64,000 nucleotides of DNA. It comes from Streptomyces sp. CGMCC 4.7035. Lineage in GTDB: Bacteria > Actinomycetota > Actinomycetes > Streptomycetales > Streptomycetaceae. Under the pieces are notes generated by a model. The model worked only from the letters and a program-made list of their open reading frames with translations, was not told the origin of the DNA and made no database searches. Shown here one piece after another: positions 17,610 through 26,533 of the stretch. Where the stretch lies: positions 5,435,001-5,499,000 of the forward strand of contig NZ_CP134053.1 of assembly GCF_031583065.1 (NCBI RefSeq), read 5' to 3'. The stretch's first letter is position 1. Every line of letters starts with the position of its first letter. The position numbers and the translations under genes were made by a program.

Positions 17610-19148
17610 GTGACCGACGCACACACCGCCGGCCCGTTCATCGCCGCCATCGACCAGGGCACGACCTCTTCGCGCTGCATCATCTTCGACCGGGACGGCC
17701 GTATCGTCTCCGTCGACCAGAAGGAGCACGAGCAGATCTTCCCGAAGCCGGGCTGGGTGGAGCACAACGCCACCGAGATCTGGACCAACGTTCAGGAGGT
17801 CGTCGCCGGAGCCGTCGAGAAGGCCGGCATCACCCGCGACGACATCAAGGCCATCGGTATCACCAACCAGCGCGAGACCACCGTGCTGTGGGACAAGAAC
17901 ACCGGTGAGCCCGTCCACAACGCCATCGTCTGGCAGGACACCCGTACCGACGCCCTGTGCAAGGAGCTCGGCCGCAACGTCGGCCAGGACCGCTTCCGCC
18001 GCGAGACCGGTCTGCCGCTGGCCTCGTACTTCGCCGGTCCGAAGGCCCGCTGGCTGCTGGACAACGTCGAGGGCCTGCGCGAGCGCGCCGAGGCCGGCGA
18101 CATCCTCTTCGGCACCATGGACACCTGGGTCATCTGGAACCTGACCGGCGGTGTCAACGGCGGCCACCACGTCACCGACGTGACCAACGCCTCCCGCACC
18201 CTGCTCATGAACCTCCACACGCTGGAGTGGGACGAGAAGATCGCCGAGTCCATCGGCGTCCCGCTCGCGATGCTGCCGGAGATCCGCTCGTCGGCCGAGG
18301 TGTACGGCGAGATCACCGGCGGCAAGCTGGGCGACCTGCTCGGTGGCATCCCGGTCGCCTCCGCGCTCGGCGACCAGCAGGCGGCCCTGTTCGGCCAGAC
18401 CTGCTTCTCCGAGGGTGAGGCCAAGTCCACCTACGGCACCGGCACCTTCATGCTGATGAACACCGGTGAGAAGATCATCAACTCCTACTCGGGCCTGCTG
18501 ACCACGGTCGGCTACCGGATCGGCGACGAGAAGCCGGTCTACGCCCTGGAGGGCTCGATCGCCGTCACCGGCTCCCTGGTGCAGTGGATGCGCGACCAGA
18601 TGGGCCTGATCAAGACCGCCGCCGAGATCGAGACGCTCGCGCTGTCGGTCGAGGACAACGGTGGCGCCTACTTCGTGCCCGCCTTCTCCGGTCTCTTCGC
18701 CCCGTACTGGCGCTCCGACGCCCGCGGTGTCATCGCCGGCCTGACCCGGTATGTCACCAAGGCGCACCTCGCGCGCGCCGTCCTGGAGGCCACGGCCTGG
18801 CAGACCCGCGAGATCACCGACGCCATGACGAAGGACTCCGGCGTCGAGCTCGCGGCCCTCAAGGTCGACGGCGGCATGACCTCCAACAACCTGCTGATGC
18901 AGACGCTGTCGGACTTCCTGGACGCGCCGGTGGTGCGCCCGATGGTCGCCGAGACCACCTGCCTCGGCGCCGCCTACGCCGCCGGTCTCGCCGTCGGCTT
19001 CTGGACCAACACCGACGACCTGCGCGCCAACTGGCGCCGGGCCGCCGAGTGGACCCCCAACCTGGACGCGGAGACCCGCGACCGTGAGTACAAGAACTGG
19101 CTCAAGGCCGTTGAGCGGACCATGGGCTGGATCGAGCACGAGGAGTAA
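17610..19148 (+). CDS. glpK: Glycerol kinase
   Basis: 512 residues. FGGY-family kinase: [19 protein letters not shown] phosphate-binding loop at the N-terminus, [19 protein letters not shown] substrate region near residue 85, catalytic Asp in [15 protein letters not shown] near 250, and [12 protein letters not shown] plus [11 protein letters not shown] in the ATP site. It converts glycerol to sn-glycerol-3-phosphate and so traps what GlpF admits. GTG 17610 follows CAGGAG. glpD begins six bases after its stop, so the two are co-translated in one operon. Confidence 0.97.
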   Translation: MTDAHTAGPFIAAIDQGTTSSRCIIFDRDGRIVSVDQKEHEQIFPKPGWVEHNATEIWTNVQEVVAGAVEKAGITRDDIKAIGITNQRETTVLWDKNTGEPVHNAIVWQDTRTDALCKELGRNVGQDRFRRETGLPLASYFAGPKARWLLDNVEGLRERAEAGDILFGTMDTWVIWNLTGGVNGGHHVTDVTNASRTLLMNLHTLEWDEKIAESIGVPLAMLPEIRSSAEVYGEITGGKLGDLLGGIPVASALGDQQAALFGQTCFSEGEAKSTYGTGTFMLMNTGEKIINSYSGLLTTVGYRIGDEKPVYALEGSIAVTGSLVQWMRDQMGLIKTAAEIETLALSVEDNGGAYFVPAFSGLFAPYWRSDARGVIAGLTRYVTKAHLARAVLEATAWQTREITDAMTKDSGVELAALKVDGGMTSNNLLMQTLSDFLDAPVVRPMVAETTCLGAAYAAGLAVGFWTNTDDLRANWRRAAEWTPNLDAETRDREYKNWLKAVERTMGWIEHEE

Positions 19149-19154
19149 TTCGCG

Positions 19155-20762
19155 ATGACCACCCTGCAGAGTGTCCCGGCTCTTGGGACGCATCCGGCGT
19201 ACGGCTCCAACCCGAGCCGCGCCGAGACCCGGGAGCAGCTGTCCAAGGCGACATACGACCTCCTGGTGATCGGCGGCGGGATCCTGGGCATCTCCACGGC
19301 CTGGCATGCCGCGCAGTCGGGCCTGCGGGTGGCGCTGGTGGACGCCGGCGACTTCGCCGGCGCCACCTCCTCCGCCTCCTCCAAGCTGCTTCACGGCGGT
19401 CTGCGCTACCTGCAGACCGGCGCGGTGAAGCTGGTGGCGGAGAACCACTTCGAGCGCCGTGCGGTCTCCCGTCAGGTGGCTCCCCACCTGGCGAACCCGC
19501 TCACGTTCTACCTCCCCGTGTACAAGGGCGGGCCGCACGGCGCGGCGAAGCTCGGGGCGGGCGTCTTCGCCTACTCCGCGCTGTCGGCGTTCGGTGACGG
19601 CGTCGGCCACCTGCTCTCGCCGGCCAAGGCACAGCAGGACGTGCCGGAGCTGCGCACCGAGAACCTGAAGGCCGTGGCCGTCTACGGCGACGACCAGATG
19701 AACGACGCGCGCATGGCGCTGATGACGGTCCGCGCGGCCGTCGAGGCGGGTGCGGTCGTCCTCAACCACGCCGAGGTCACCGGGCTGCGCTTCACCAAGG
19801 GCCGGGTCACCGGCGCCGAGCTGAAGGACCGGACCTCCGGCGACGAGTTCGGTGTCGACGCCCGGCTGGTGCTGAACGCGACCGGCCCCTGGGTCGACCA
19901 CCTGCGCCGGATGGAGGACCCGAACGCGGCCCCATCCATACGCCTGTCCAAGGGCGTGCACCTGGTCCTCAAGCGCACCTCCCCCTGGAAGGCCGCGCTC
20001 GCGACGCCGATCGACAAGTACCGCATCACCTTCGCCCTCCCCTGGGAGGACATGCTGCTGCTCGGTACCACGGACGAGGAGTTCGAGGGCGACCCGGCCG
20101 ATGTCTCGGTCAACGAGAAGGACATCGCCCAGATCCTGGACGAGGCCGCCTTCTCCGTCCGTGACCAGCAGCTCCAGCGCGATCTGATCACCTACTCGTT
20201 CGCCGGTCTGCGCGTGCTGCCGGGCGGTCCCGGCGACACCGCCAAGGCCAAGCGCGAGACCGTCGTCACCGAGGGCAAGGGCGGGATGCTGTCGGTGGCG
20301 GGCGGCAAGTGGACGACCTTCCGGCACATCGGCCGTACGGTCATGCAGAAGCTGGAGGCGCTGCCGGGCCGCCCGCTCGGCGACGACTTCGAGCCGATCT
20401 CCTCGCTGCCGAAGAAGCTGCCGCTGCCGGGTATCGCCAACCCGCGCGCGGTCGCGCACCGGCTGGTCGTCGACGGTCCGGCGCCGGGTCCGCGCATGGC
20501 GCCCGACACGGCCAAGCACCTGGCCACCCACTACGGTTCGCTGGCCTTCGACATCGCGCGGCTGGCCAACGAGAACCCGGAGCTGGGCGAGCGCGTCCAC
20601 CCGGACGCCCCGGAGATCTGGGCGCAGGTCGTCTACGCCCGGGACCACGAGTGGGCCGAGACGGCGGACGACGTGCTGCGCCGCCGTACCACGCTGACGA
20701 TCCGGGGCCTTGCCACGGACGAGGTGCGCGGCAAGGTGCAGGACCTGCTCGACAAGAAGTAG
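19155..20762 (+). CDS. glpD: Aerobic FAD-dependent glycerol-3-phosphate dehydrogenase
   Basis: 535 residues. Rossmann FAD motif LLVIGGGILGISTAWHAA near residue 36, followed by DFAGATSSASSKLLHGGLRYL, the GlpD signature, and the C-terminal VAGGKWTTFRHIGRTVMQKL. It oxidises glycerol-3-phosphate to dihydroxyacetone phosphate, passing electrons to the quinone pool at the inner face of the membrane. Last gene of the operon, with a strong terminator about 75 bases later. ATG 19155 follows the glpK stop by six bases. Confidence 0.95.
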   Translation: MTTLQSVPALGTHPAYGSNPSRAETREQLSKATYDLLVIGGGILGISTAWHAAQSGLRVALVDAGDFAGATSSASSKLLHGGLRYLQTGAVKLVAENHFERRAVSRQVAPHLANPLTFYLPVYKGGPHGAAKLGAGVFAYSALSAFGDGVGHLLSPAKAQQDVPELRTENLKAVAVYGDDQMNDARMALMTVRAAVEAGAVVLNHAEVTGLRFTKGRVTGAELKDRTSGDEFGVDARLVLNATGPWVDHLRRMEDPNAAPSIRLSKGVHLVLKRTSPWKAALATPIDKYRITFALPWEDMLLLGTTDEEFEGDPADVSVNEKDIAQILDEAAFSVRDQQLQRDLITYSFAGLRVLPGGPGDTAKAKRETVVTEGKGGMLSVAGGKWTTFRHIGRTVMQKLEALPGRPLGDDFEPISSLPKKLPLPGIANPRAVAHRLVVDGPAPGPRMAPDTAKHLATHYGSLAFDIARLANENPELGERVHPDAPEIWAQVVYARDHEWAETADDVLRRRTTLTIRGLATDEVRGKVQDLLDKK

Positions 20763-20838
20763 ACCCTCCGTCGGCCACTCCCCTGACCGGGCCGACGCGA
20801 CCGAGGACCGGCCCCGCCGCACCGGGGCCGGTGCACCA

Positions 20839-20878
20839 CGAGAGGGGCGACTCCACGCCGACGGAGTCGCCCCTCTCG
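20839..20878 (+). terminator. Strong terminator of the glp operon
   Basis: A perfect 16-bp stem (20839-20854 with 20863-20878) and eight-base loop follow glpD. Confidence 0.85.
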
Positions 20879-21005
20879 CGTGCCGGCTGCCGCACTGTCA
20901 CAGCGCCGCCCATGCCCCGCACGGACACGGGCGCCGGCGCGCGCACATGCGCGGCACAGGCACGGAGGCACGGGCCCGGTCGCGGGCCCGGGGCGCGGGC
21001 GCGGG

Positions 21006-21125
21006 AATGGGCACGGGCGCGGGCGCGGGGCAGGGCGCGGGCACGCGGCACGGACGCGGGAATGGGCACGGGCGCGGGGCACGGGCGCGGGAATGGGCAC
21101 GGGCGCGGGGCACGGGCGCGGGATT
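21006..21125. repeat. 31-bp tandem repeat in the spacer after the glp operon
   Basis: AATGGGCACGGGCGCGGG recurs at 21006, 21061 and 21092 and starts again, diverged, at 21123. The last three are spaced exactly 31 bases. The surrounding sequence is built of GGGCAC and GGGCGC words. It lies between the glp terminator and the 3' end of the mtnK gene. Confidence 0.75.
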
Positions 21126-21213
21126 GGGTGCGACGAGTCGGTGTGGGCCCGCGTCGTCATCTGCCCGGCGCGCTCGCGGTGGCCGTCCCCCGGTCTCGGC
21201 TGTCCTGACGGTG

Positions 21214-22374
21214 TCAGACGAGCGCCCGGATGTCCTGCGGTGACGTCAACCGCTCGCGCCGCACGATCAGTTCGCGTCCCAGCACCAGCGCCCGGCGGGA
21301 CGCCGGTACCGGGTCGGGCAGGGTCGTGAGGTCCGTCAGATGGGCGAAGCCGATGATGCGGCGGATGATCTCGGTGCCCGCGAAGCCGACGGACTCCGTC
21401 CAGACGCGGCGCAGGAAGCGGTCGAGGTAGGCGTCGTCGAAGAAGGTGTCGACGCGGGCCGGCCACAGGCGGCGGAACTCCGCCTCGAACGCCTCCCAGG
21501 ACAGGCGGAGCTGGTCGCCGTGGTCGGTGAGGGTGCCGAGCGCGCGGGCCCGCTCCTCGGACACGAGCGCGTTGGCCCAGTACAGCCCGAGGTCGAAGCC
21601 GATCGGGCCGACGAAGGAAAACTCGGGGTCGAAGACCCGTACGACGTGCGCGCCGTCGCGTTCGCCGACCATGATGCTGCCGGTGTGCAGGTCGCCGTGG
21701 AGCAGGGACTGCGCACTGGTCATGAAGGTGTGGCGGAGGTCGGCCACCTCCGTGCGCAGCCGGGTGTCGGCGCGGAACTCGGCGGCCAAGTCGTCGAGTC
21801 CGGGGTGCCAGTGGTTGTGCTCGTGCTCGATGTACGGCTCAGACAGCACCACATCCTCGGTGATCTTGCACAGCTCCGGGTTGACGGAGGCGGCGATCAG
21901 CGCCTTGCGCTCGGCGGAGGGCATGCCGAAGTCGCTGGTGGCGAAGGAGAGCTGGGCGACGAGCTCACCGATGCGGGCCGAGGTGTGCGGGCCGTAGGAG
22001 CCGCCCTCGTTGAGGACCGTGCGCAGGACCCCCAGGTCGGACAGGTCCTCCATGACGAGGGCGTAGTTGTCGGCGTCGTAGCCGTGGATCGCGGGGATCT
22101 TGTCCGGGGCGACCTTGGCGAGCTGCTCGTAGGCGCGGGCCTCGGCGTCGGCGCGGTCGGGGCTCAGCGGCCAGGAGGGGCCCGCGACGCGGACCCACGG
22201 CAGGGCCTGCTTGACGGCGACGCTGCGGTTGCCGGCGGTGTCGGAGGCGAGGAACACGCGGTTCACGTTGCCGTCGGAGACCTCGCGGACGTGGATGTCG
22301 TCGATGTCGTCCCAGTGGCCGCGCTCGCGCAGGTAGGCGGGGACGTCCTCGGTCTCCAGGATGCGGTAGCCCAT
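21214..22374 (-). CDS. mtnK: S-methyl-5-thioribose kinase
   Basis: 386 residues, the usual size. Protein-kinase-like fold: VNRVFLASDTAGNRSVAVKQALPWVRVAG (ATP lysine region, about residues 38-66), catalytic loop SLLHGDLHTGSIMVG near 240 and metal motif VVRVFDPEFSFVGPIGFDLG just after. It phosphorylates methylthioribose to methylthioribose-1-phosphate, the substrate of MtnA at 28.8-29.8 kb. It is the last gene of a minus-strand operon with an ABC importer, so imported methylthioribose would be phosphorylated at once. ATG 22374 is 22 bases after the permease stop. Confidence 0.95.
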   Translation of the reverse strand: MGYRILETEDVPAYLRERGHWDDIDDIHVREVSDGNVNRVFLASDTAGNRSVAVKQALPWVRVAGPSWPLSPDRADAEARAYEQLAKVAPDKIPAIHGYDADNYALVMEDLSDLGVLRTVLNEGGSYGPHTSARIGELVAQLSFATSDFGMPSAERKALIAASVNPELCKITEDVVLSEPYIEHEHNHWHPGLDDLAAEFRADTRLRTEVADLRHTFMTSAQSLLHGDLHTGSIMVGERDGAHVVRVFDPEFSFVGPIGFDLGLYWANALVSEERARALGTLTDHGDQLRLSWEAFEAEFRRLWPARVDTFFDDAYLDRFLRRVWTESVGFAGTEIIRRIIGFAHLTDLTTLPDPVPASRRALVLGRELIVRRERLTSPQDIRALV

Positions 22375-22395
22375 CGTGTCGGTTTCCTCGTCGGG

Positions 22396-23442
22396 TCAGG
22401 CGGTGCGGCGCTTGGACAGGGTGAAGCTGAAGACCAGGGCGAGGATGAGGACCGCGCCCTCGACGACGTCCTGGGTGTAGTAGGGCAGGCCCTTGATCGT
22501 CAGGCCGGTGGTGATGATGCCGATCAGGACGGCGCCCAGGGCCGTGCCCCACACGTTCGGCCGGCCGCGGCCGAGGACCGAGGTGCCGACGAGTGCGACC
22601 GCGACCGCCTCCAGGAGCTGGGAGCTTCCGGCCGAGACGTCGCCCTGGCCGATGCGGGAGGCCAGGATGAGGCCGCCGACGGAGGCGAGGACGCCGGACA
22701 GGACGTACGCGAGCGCCCGGTAGGCGCCGACGCGGATGCCTGCCAGGCGGGCGGCCTCGGGGTTGGCGCCGATCGCGTACAGCACCCGGCCCCAGCGGGT
22801 GCGGGCGAGGAACACCCAGGCGGCGATCGTCAGCGCGGCGAAGATCAGCACGGAGACGGGCACCCCGAGGACCGTGCCGCGGTCGATGCGCAGGAAGCCC
22901 TCGGTGAACCGTCCGGGCGCCGTGGTGCCGTCGGACCGCGTCATACCGGGGGTGACGGACTGGCCGTCGACCAGGACGAGTTTGGAGCCCTGGATCACGA
23001 ACAGGGTGCCGAGTGTGGCCAGCATGTCGGGGATCTTCAGGACGACGATCAGCAGCGCGTTGAGCAGGCCCACGAGCGCGCCCGCCGCGAGGACGGCGAG
23101 GACGGCGACCGTGCCGACCTGGTTGTAGATCACCATCGTCTGGGCGGCGACGGAGACGCCGAGTCCGGCGACCGCGCCGACGGACATGTCCATTCCGCCG
23201 ATGGCCAGGGTGAGGGTGACGCCGAGGCCGAGGATCGCGGCGACGGAGACGTAGCGGAGGGTGTCGAGGAGCGTCGCCGACTCGCGGAACGACGGCTCGC
23301 TCAGCGCGAAGTACGCGAAGAGCGCGACCGTGACGAAGATGAAGCCGTACTTGATGACGGCGTTCTGGATGCGCGGGGCGGCGGGGGCGAGGGACGGGGT
23401 CGGTGTCTGCACGGCCGTGTCGGCGCTCTGGGTCGTGGTCAT
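22396..23442 (-). CDS. ABC importer permease, RbsC/sugar type (probable methylthioribose uptake)
   Basis: About 348 residues with eight to ten membrane spans (VIKYGFIFVTVALFAYFAL; VAAILGLGVTLTLAIGGMDMSVGA; AVLAVLAAGALVGLLNALLIVVLKI) and the cytoplasmic coupling loop GANPEAARLAGIRVGAYRALAYVLSG. Family: BPD_transp_2, monosaccharide importers. The ATG at 23442 has its own AGGAAAG site; an ATG at 23466 overlaps the ATPase stop as TGATG and is an alternative. Placement between the ATPase and mtnK is the reason to propose methylthioribose as solute. This is inferred. Confidence 0.88.
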   Translation of the reverse strand: MTTTQSADTAVQTPTPSLAPAAPRIQNAVIKYGFIFVTVALFAYFALSEPSFRESATLLDTLRYVSVAAILGLGVTLTLAIGGMDMSVGAVAGLGVSVAAQTMVIYNQVGTVAVLAVLAAGALVGLLNALLIVVLKIPDMLATLGTLFVIQGSKLVLVDGQSVTPGMTRSDGTTAPGRFTEGFLRIDRGTVLGVPVSVLIFAALTIAAWVFLARTRWGRVLYAIGANPEAARLAGIRVGAYRALAYVLSGVLASVGGLILASRIGQGDVSAGSSQLLEAVAVALVGTSVLGRGRPNVWGTALGAVLIGIITTGLTIKGLPYYTQDVVEGAVLILALVFSFTLSKRRTA

Positions 23443-23465
23443 GTCGGCTTTCCTGACGTCGGGCA

Positions 23466-25001
23466 TCAGACGGATGCCGAGATGGTCTGAATCACGCGGT
23501 CACGCTCGGCGTCCTCGCCGTAGGCGTCGAGGCGGATCTCTCCGGCGGCGAGCACGACGACCCGGTCGGCGACCTCCAGGACCTCGTCCACGTCCGCCGA
23601 CAGGACGAGGACCGCGGCGCCCTCGGCGGCCAGGGCCCGGGCGCGGCGGCCGATGTCGCGGCGCGCACCGATGTCCACGCCTCGGAACGGCTCGTCCAGG
23701 ATGAGGACGCGTGGGGTCTCGGCGAGCCAGCGGCCGACGACGACCTTCTGCTGGTTGCCGCCGGACAGCTCCTCGACGGTGCTGTGCTCGTCGCGGGCGA
23801 CGACGCCGAGGGCCTCGATGGTGTCGCGGCCCAGGGCGTCCTCGCGGGAGACGCTGACGAGCCCGGCCCGCGACAGGGACTTCAGGAACGGCAGCGAGAT
23901 GTTCTGCGCCAGCGACCAGCCGGGGACGAGGGCGTCGGCGTGCCGGTCCTCGGGGACGAGGTGGACTCCGTTCCGGATCGCGTCGGCGGGGCGGCGTGGG
24001 GCGTACGGCCTGCCGCCCAGTTCGAGCGCGCCCGTGGGGAAGGGTTCGGCGCCGAACAGGCCACGGGCCAGCTCGGTCTTGCCGGCGCCCAGCAGGCCGA
24101 CCACGCCGGTGACCTCGCCGGCGTGGATGTCGAGGTCCTGCGGGGTGTGGCCGGTGAGCAGCGGGACGCCGCGCAGGGAGAGGACGACTTCGCCCTGCGC
24201 GCCCTCCCGCTGCGGTCGTGCGGTGGTGGCCTCGTGTGCCTGGGCGAGCATGGCGCGCAGGGCGCTGTCCCAGTCGAAGGGCCGGGGCTGGTCCTCGGTG
24301 AGCCGGCCGTCGCGCAGGACGACCAGCCGGTCGGCGAGTGCGTCGATCTCGCCGAGCCGGTGGGAGACGTACAGGACCGCGATGCCGTCGTCGCGCATCC
24401 GTTCGACGAGCGCGAACAGGCGCTCCGCTTCGGCGGCGGAGAGCGCGGAGGTCGGCTCGTCGAGGATGAGCAGGCGTGGGCGGGTCGCCAAAGCCCTGGC
24501 CAGGATCAGCAGCTGGCGGTCGGAGATGCCGAGTTCGGTGACGTCCCGTTTGAGGACGGCGTCGCTCCAGCCGAGGTCGAGGGCGGCCTGGATCTCGCGG
24601 GCGCGGGCCAGGACGCGGCGGCTGTTCAGGAACGGGTTGCCCCGGGCCTGGGCCAGCTCTTCGAAGACCAGGTTCTCGGCGACCGTGAGGCCGGGCACGA
24701 TGCCCTCGCCGATGCGTTGGTGCACGGTCTGGATGCCCAGCCGGCGGGCGGCGAGCGGGGAGTGGAGGGCGGCGGGTGAGCCGCCGACCCGGACCTCCCC
24801 TCCGTGGTCGGTGTGGACGCCGGACAGGATCTTGATCAGTGTGGACTTGCCCGCGCCGTTCGCGCCGAGCAGCGCGACGACGCTGCCCGGGGCGATGTCC
24901 AGGGTGACGGAGGCCAGGACGGTCTTGCCGCCGAACGCCATGCTGACGTCCCGCAGGCTCACCGCCGGCACGGTGGGGTCGGTGGCGTCAGTGGGCGACA
25001 T
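23466..25001 (-). CDS. ABC importer ATPase, RbsA type, two nucleotide-binding domains
   Basis: 511 residues holding two tandem ABC domains. Domain 1: Walker A GANGAGKST (about residue 50), Walker B LLILDEPTSALS, switch His in VSHR. Its signature is degenerate: TELGISDRQ instead of LSxGxxQ. Domain 2: weak Walker A GLLGAGKTE, normal signature ELSGGNQQK, Walker B VLILDEPFRGVDIG. In RbsA-type proteins one site is commonly degenerate, but loss of the LSGGQ in domain 1 is worth noting. It overlaps the substrate-binding gene by 14 bases and powers the importer that ends with mtnK. Confidence 0.92.
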   Translation of the reverse strand: MSPTDATDPTVPAVSLRDVSMAFGGKTVLASVTLDIAPGSVVALLGANGAGKSTLIKILSGVHTDHGGEVRVGGSPAALHSPLAARRLGIQTVHQRIGEGIVPGLTVAENLVFEELAQARGNPFLNSRRVLARAREIQAALDLGWSDAVLKRDVTELGISDRQLLILARALATRPRLLILDEPTSALSAAEAERLFALVERMRDDGIAVLYVSHRLGEIDALADRLVVLRDGRLTEDQPRPFDWDSALRAMLAQAHEATTARPQREGAQGEVVLSLRGVPLLTGHTPQDLDIHAGEVTGVVGLLGAGKTELARGLFGAEPFPTGALELGGRPYAPRRPADAIRNGVHLVPEDRHADALVPGWSLAQNISLPFLKSLSRAGLVSVSREDALGRDTIEALGVVARDEHSTVEELSGGNQQKVVVGRWLAETPRVLILDEPFRGVDIGARRDIGRRARALAAEGAAVLVLSADVDEVLEVADRVVVLAAGEIRLDAYGEDAERDRVIQTISASV

Positions 25002-26085
25002 TGGGGATCCAGTCCGCGGTGCTGACCTGGGAGAGGTTCAGCGCGGGCAGCGCCGTGCGCAGCTGGTCCATGTTCTCGATCTTGTTCTTGCGCAGGAAGT
25101 CCTGGGTGATGGCGACGGCCGGGAACTGGACCGAGGACTTGTTCAGCTGACCGGCCAGTTCCAGGGCGGTCGTACGGACGACGGCGGCGCCCACCGCGGA
25201 CGGGTCGGTGCCCGCCGTGGCGGCCCACGGGCTGTCCTTGGCGGTCATGTTCTGGATGTCGGCATTGGAGACGTCCGCGCCGAACACCTTCACCTTGTCC
25301 TGAAGCTTCTTGTTCTGGACGGCGAGGACGGTGCCCTTGGCCAGCTCGTCATAGGGGGCGAAGACGCCGGTCACGTCGGAGTGCTGGGTGAGGGCGGCGG
25401 AGACCAGCGGCACGTTGTCGGTGGCCGTCGAGTCGGTGACCTTGCCGACCTTGAACTGCTGCTGCCAGCCGTTCGCGGCCACGACCTTCTTCCAGACGCC
25501 GTCACGCGCGTCGAGAGGGGCGAATCCCGCGACGTTGACGTAGCCGACCTTGGCGTTCTTGCCGAGCGTCTGGGTCATGACGTCGAGCGTGGCCTGGGCG
25601 ATGCTGGCGTCGTCCTGCGAGGTCTTGATGACCGACGTGTTCGTGGTGTCGACGTCGTAGACGACGACCTTGATGCCCTTCTTGACGGCCTCGTCGATCT
25701 CGGACTTGATCGTCGCCGGGAAGCCGTGGTCGATGATGATCGCCTGGGCGCCGGAGTTGATCGCCGAGGACAGGTCGGTGGCCTGCTTGGCGTTGTCGGC
25801 CTGGGCGTCGTACACGGTCAGGTCGATGCCGAGGGCCTTGGCCTGCGCCTTGGCACCGTTGCCCCACTGCTCGAAGTAGTCTCCGGCGCCACTCTGCCGC
25901 ACGAGCGCGACCTTGACCGTGCCCTTGTCGAACGGGGCGGGCTTCTTGCCGGTGGCGGCCGAGGCGGAGGCGGCCGTGTTGCCCGTGGTCTGCGAGGAGT
26001 TCGTCGACTGCGAGCAGCCCGCGAGGAGGAGGGCGGAGGCGGACGCCAGCGAGAGCGCGGCGAGAGGCAGACGGGTACGGGACAT
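24988..26085 (-). CDS. Periplasmic-binding-type lipoprotein, RbsB family (probable methylthioribose binding)
   Basis: 365 residues. Lipoprotein signal: ALSLASASALLLAGCSQS, Cys after LLAG. The mature domain is a type-I sugar-binding fold: VKVALVRQSGAGDYFEQWGNGAKAQAKALGIDLTVYDA, then AIIIDHGFPATIKSEIDEAVKKGIKVVVYD and VTGVFAPYDELAKGTVLAVQ. It catches the solute outside the membrane for the permease and ATPase that follow. First structural gene of the operon, preceded by a 150-base leader carrying a small peptide gene. Solute assignment rests on linkage to mtnK. Confidence 0.9.
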   Translation of the reverse strand: MSRTRLPLAALSLASASALLLAGCSQSTNSSQTTGNTAASASAATGKKPAPFDKGTVKVALVRQSGAGDYFEQWGNGAKAQAKALGIDLTVYDAQADNAKQATDLSSAINSGAQAIIIDHGFPATIKSEIDEAVKKGIKVVVYDVDTTNTSVIKTSQDDASIAQATLDVMTQTLGKNAKVGYVNVAGFAPLDARDGVWKKVVAANGWQQQFKVGKVTDSTATDNVPLVSAALTQHSDVTGVFAPYDELAKGTVLAVQNKKLQDKVKVFGADVSNADIQNMTAKDSPWAATAGTDPSAVGAAVVRTTALELAGQLNKSSVQFPAVAITQDFLRKNKIENMDQLRTALPALNLSQVSTADWIPNVAH

Positions 26086-26234
26086 GTAGGGCTCCAGGGT
26101 GCCGTGGTGCGGAGGGGTGAAGAGGGAGGGTGAGGGAGGGATGCGGGCCCCGGAGCGGGCGAAGGCGATGCGCGACCGCCGTGTGTGTACGGCGAAAGCC
26201 CGGGGGGCAGGGCGGCTTGGCGCTCCGGGAGGGG

Positions 26235-26306
26235 TCAGCGACAGCGGGCTGTGGTCGACCGGAGCAAGTCCACGTACAGCCGCCGCACGAGCAGCAGCGT
26301 CTTCAT
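26235..26306 (-). CDS. 23-residue leader peptide of the methylthioribose uptake operon
   Basis: A short reading frame on the minus strand, starting MKTLLLVRRLYVDLL and ending TTARCR. The pattern LxxRxxVDLLR...CR is that of the small leader peptides found in Streptomyces ahead of sulfur-related transporter genes. It has no ribosome site, but the TTGACG/CATCAT promoter would place the transcript start at its own ATG, so it is probably leaderless. The penultimate Cys and an Arg-rich C-terminus suggest translation-coupled attenuation in response to cysteine or charged tRNA supply. Function is inferred; existence is supported by pattern and position. Confidence 0.7.
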   Translation of the reverse strand: MKTLLLVRRLYVDLLRSTTARCR

Positions 26307-26312
26307 ACGCAG

Positions 26313-26342
26313 ATGATGAGAACGATTTCAGTCAGGCGTCAA
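26313..26342 (-). promoter_or_regulatory. Promoter of the leader peptide and uptake operon
   Basis: On the minus strand TTGACG (26337-26342) and CATCAT (26313-26318) are 18 bases apart. Six bases then precede the leader ATG at 26306, so transcription would begin at the start codon. Confidence 0.6.
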
Positions 26343-26358
26343 AGCCCTGGACAGGGAT

Positions 26359-26373
26359 TCTCAATAATTGAGA
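26359..26373. promoter_or_regulatory. Perfect 15-base palindrome between divergent methionine-salvage operons
   Basis: TCTCAATAATTGAGA is a perfect 7-1-7 palindrome and one of the most A/T-rich sites in the window. It lies just upstream of the -35 of the minus-strand operon and about 160 bases before mtnD. A shared repressor or activator site is likely; the regulator is not known. Confidence 0.55.
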
Positions 26374-26533
26374 CGACCAGTTCGTCACATCGGTCGACGT
26401 GACGCCTGGAGTTACCATCACGGGACCGGCACCCGCGCCCTCCGCGCCCGCGCGGCACCGCCGCCGCTTCTCCCCGCTTGCCCGGTGCCCGTCTCGGCAT
26501 TCGGACATCCCTTCCAGCACCTGGAGTTGCCCC

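Noticed and set aside
26086..26533. SAM-type riboswitch for the mtn operons
   Set aside because: I could not find the conserved core of a SAM riboswitch on either strand; the leader peptide and palindrome explain the region better. A covariance search would settle it.
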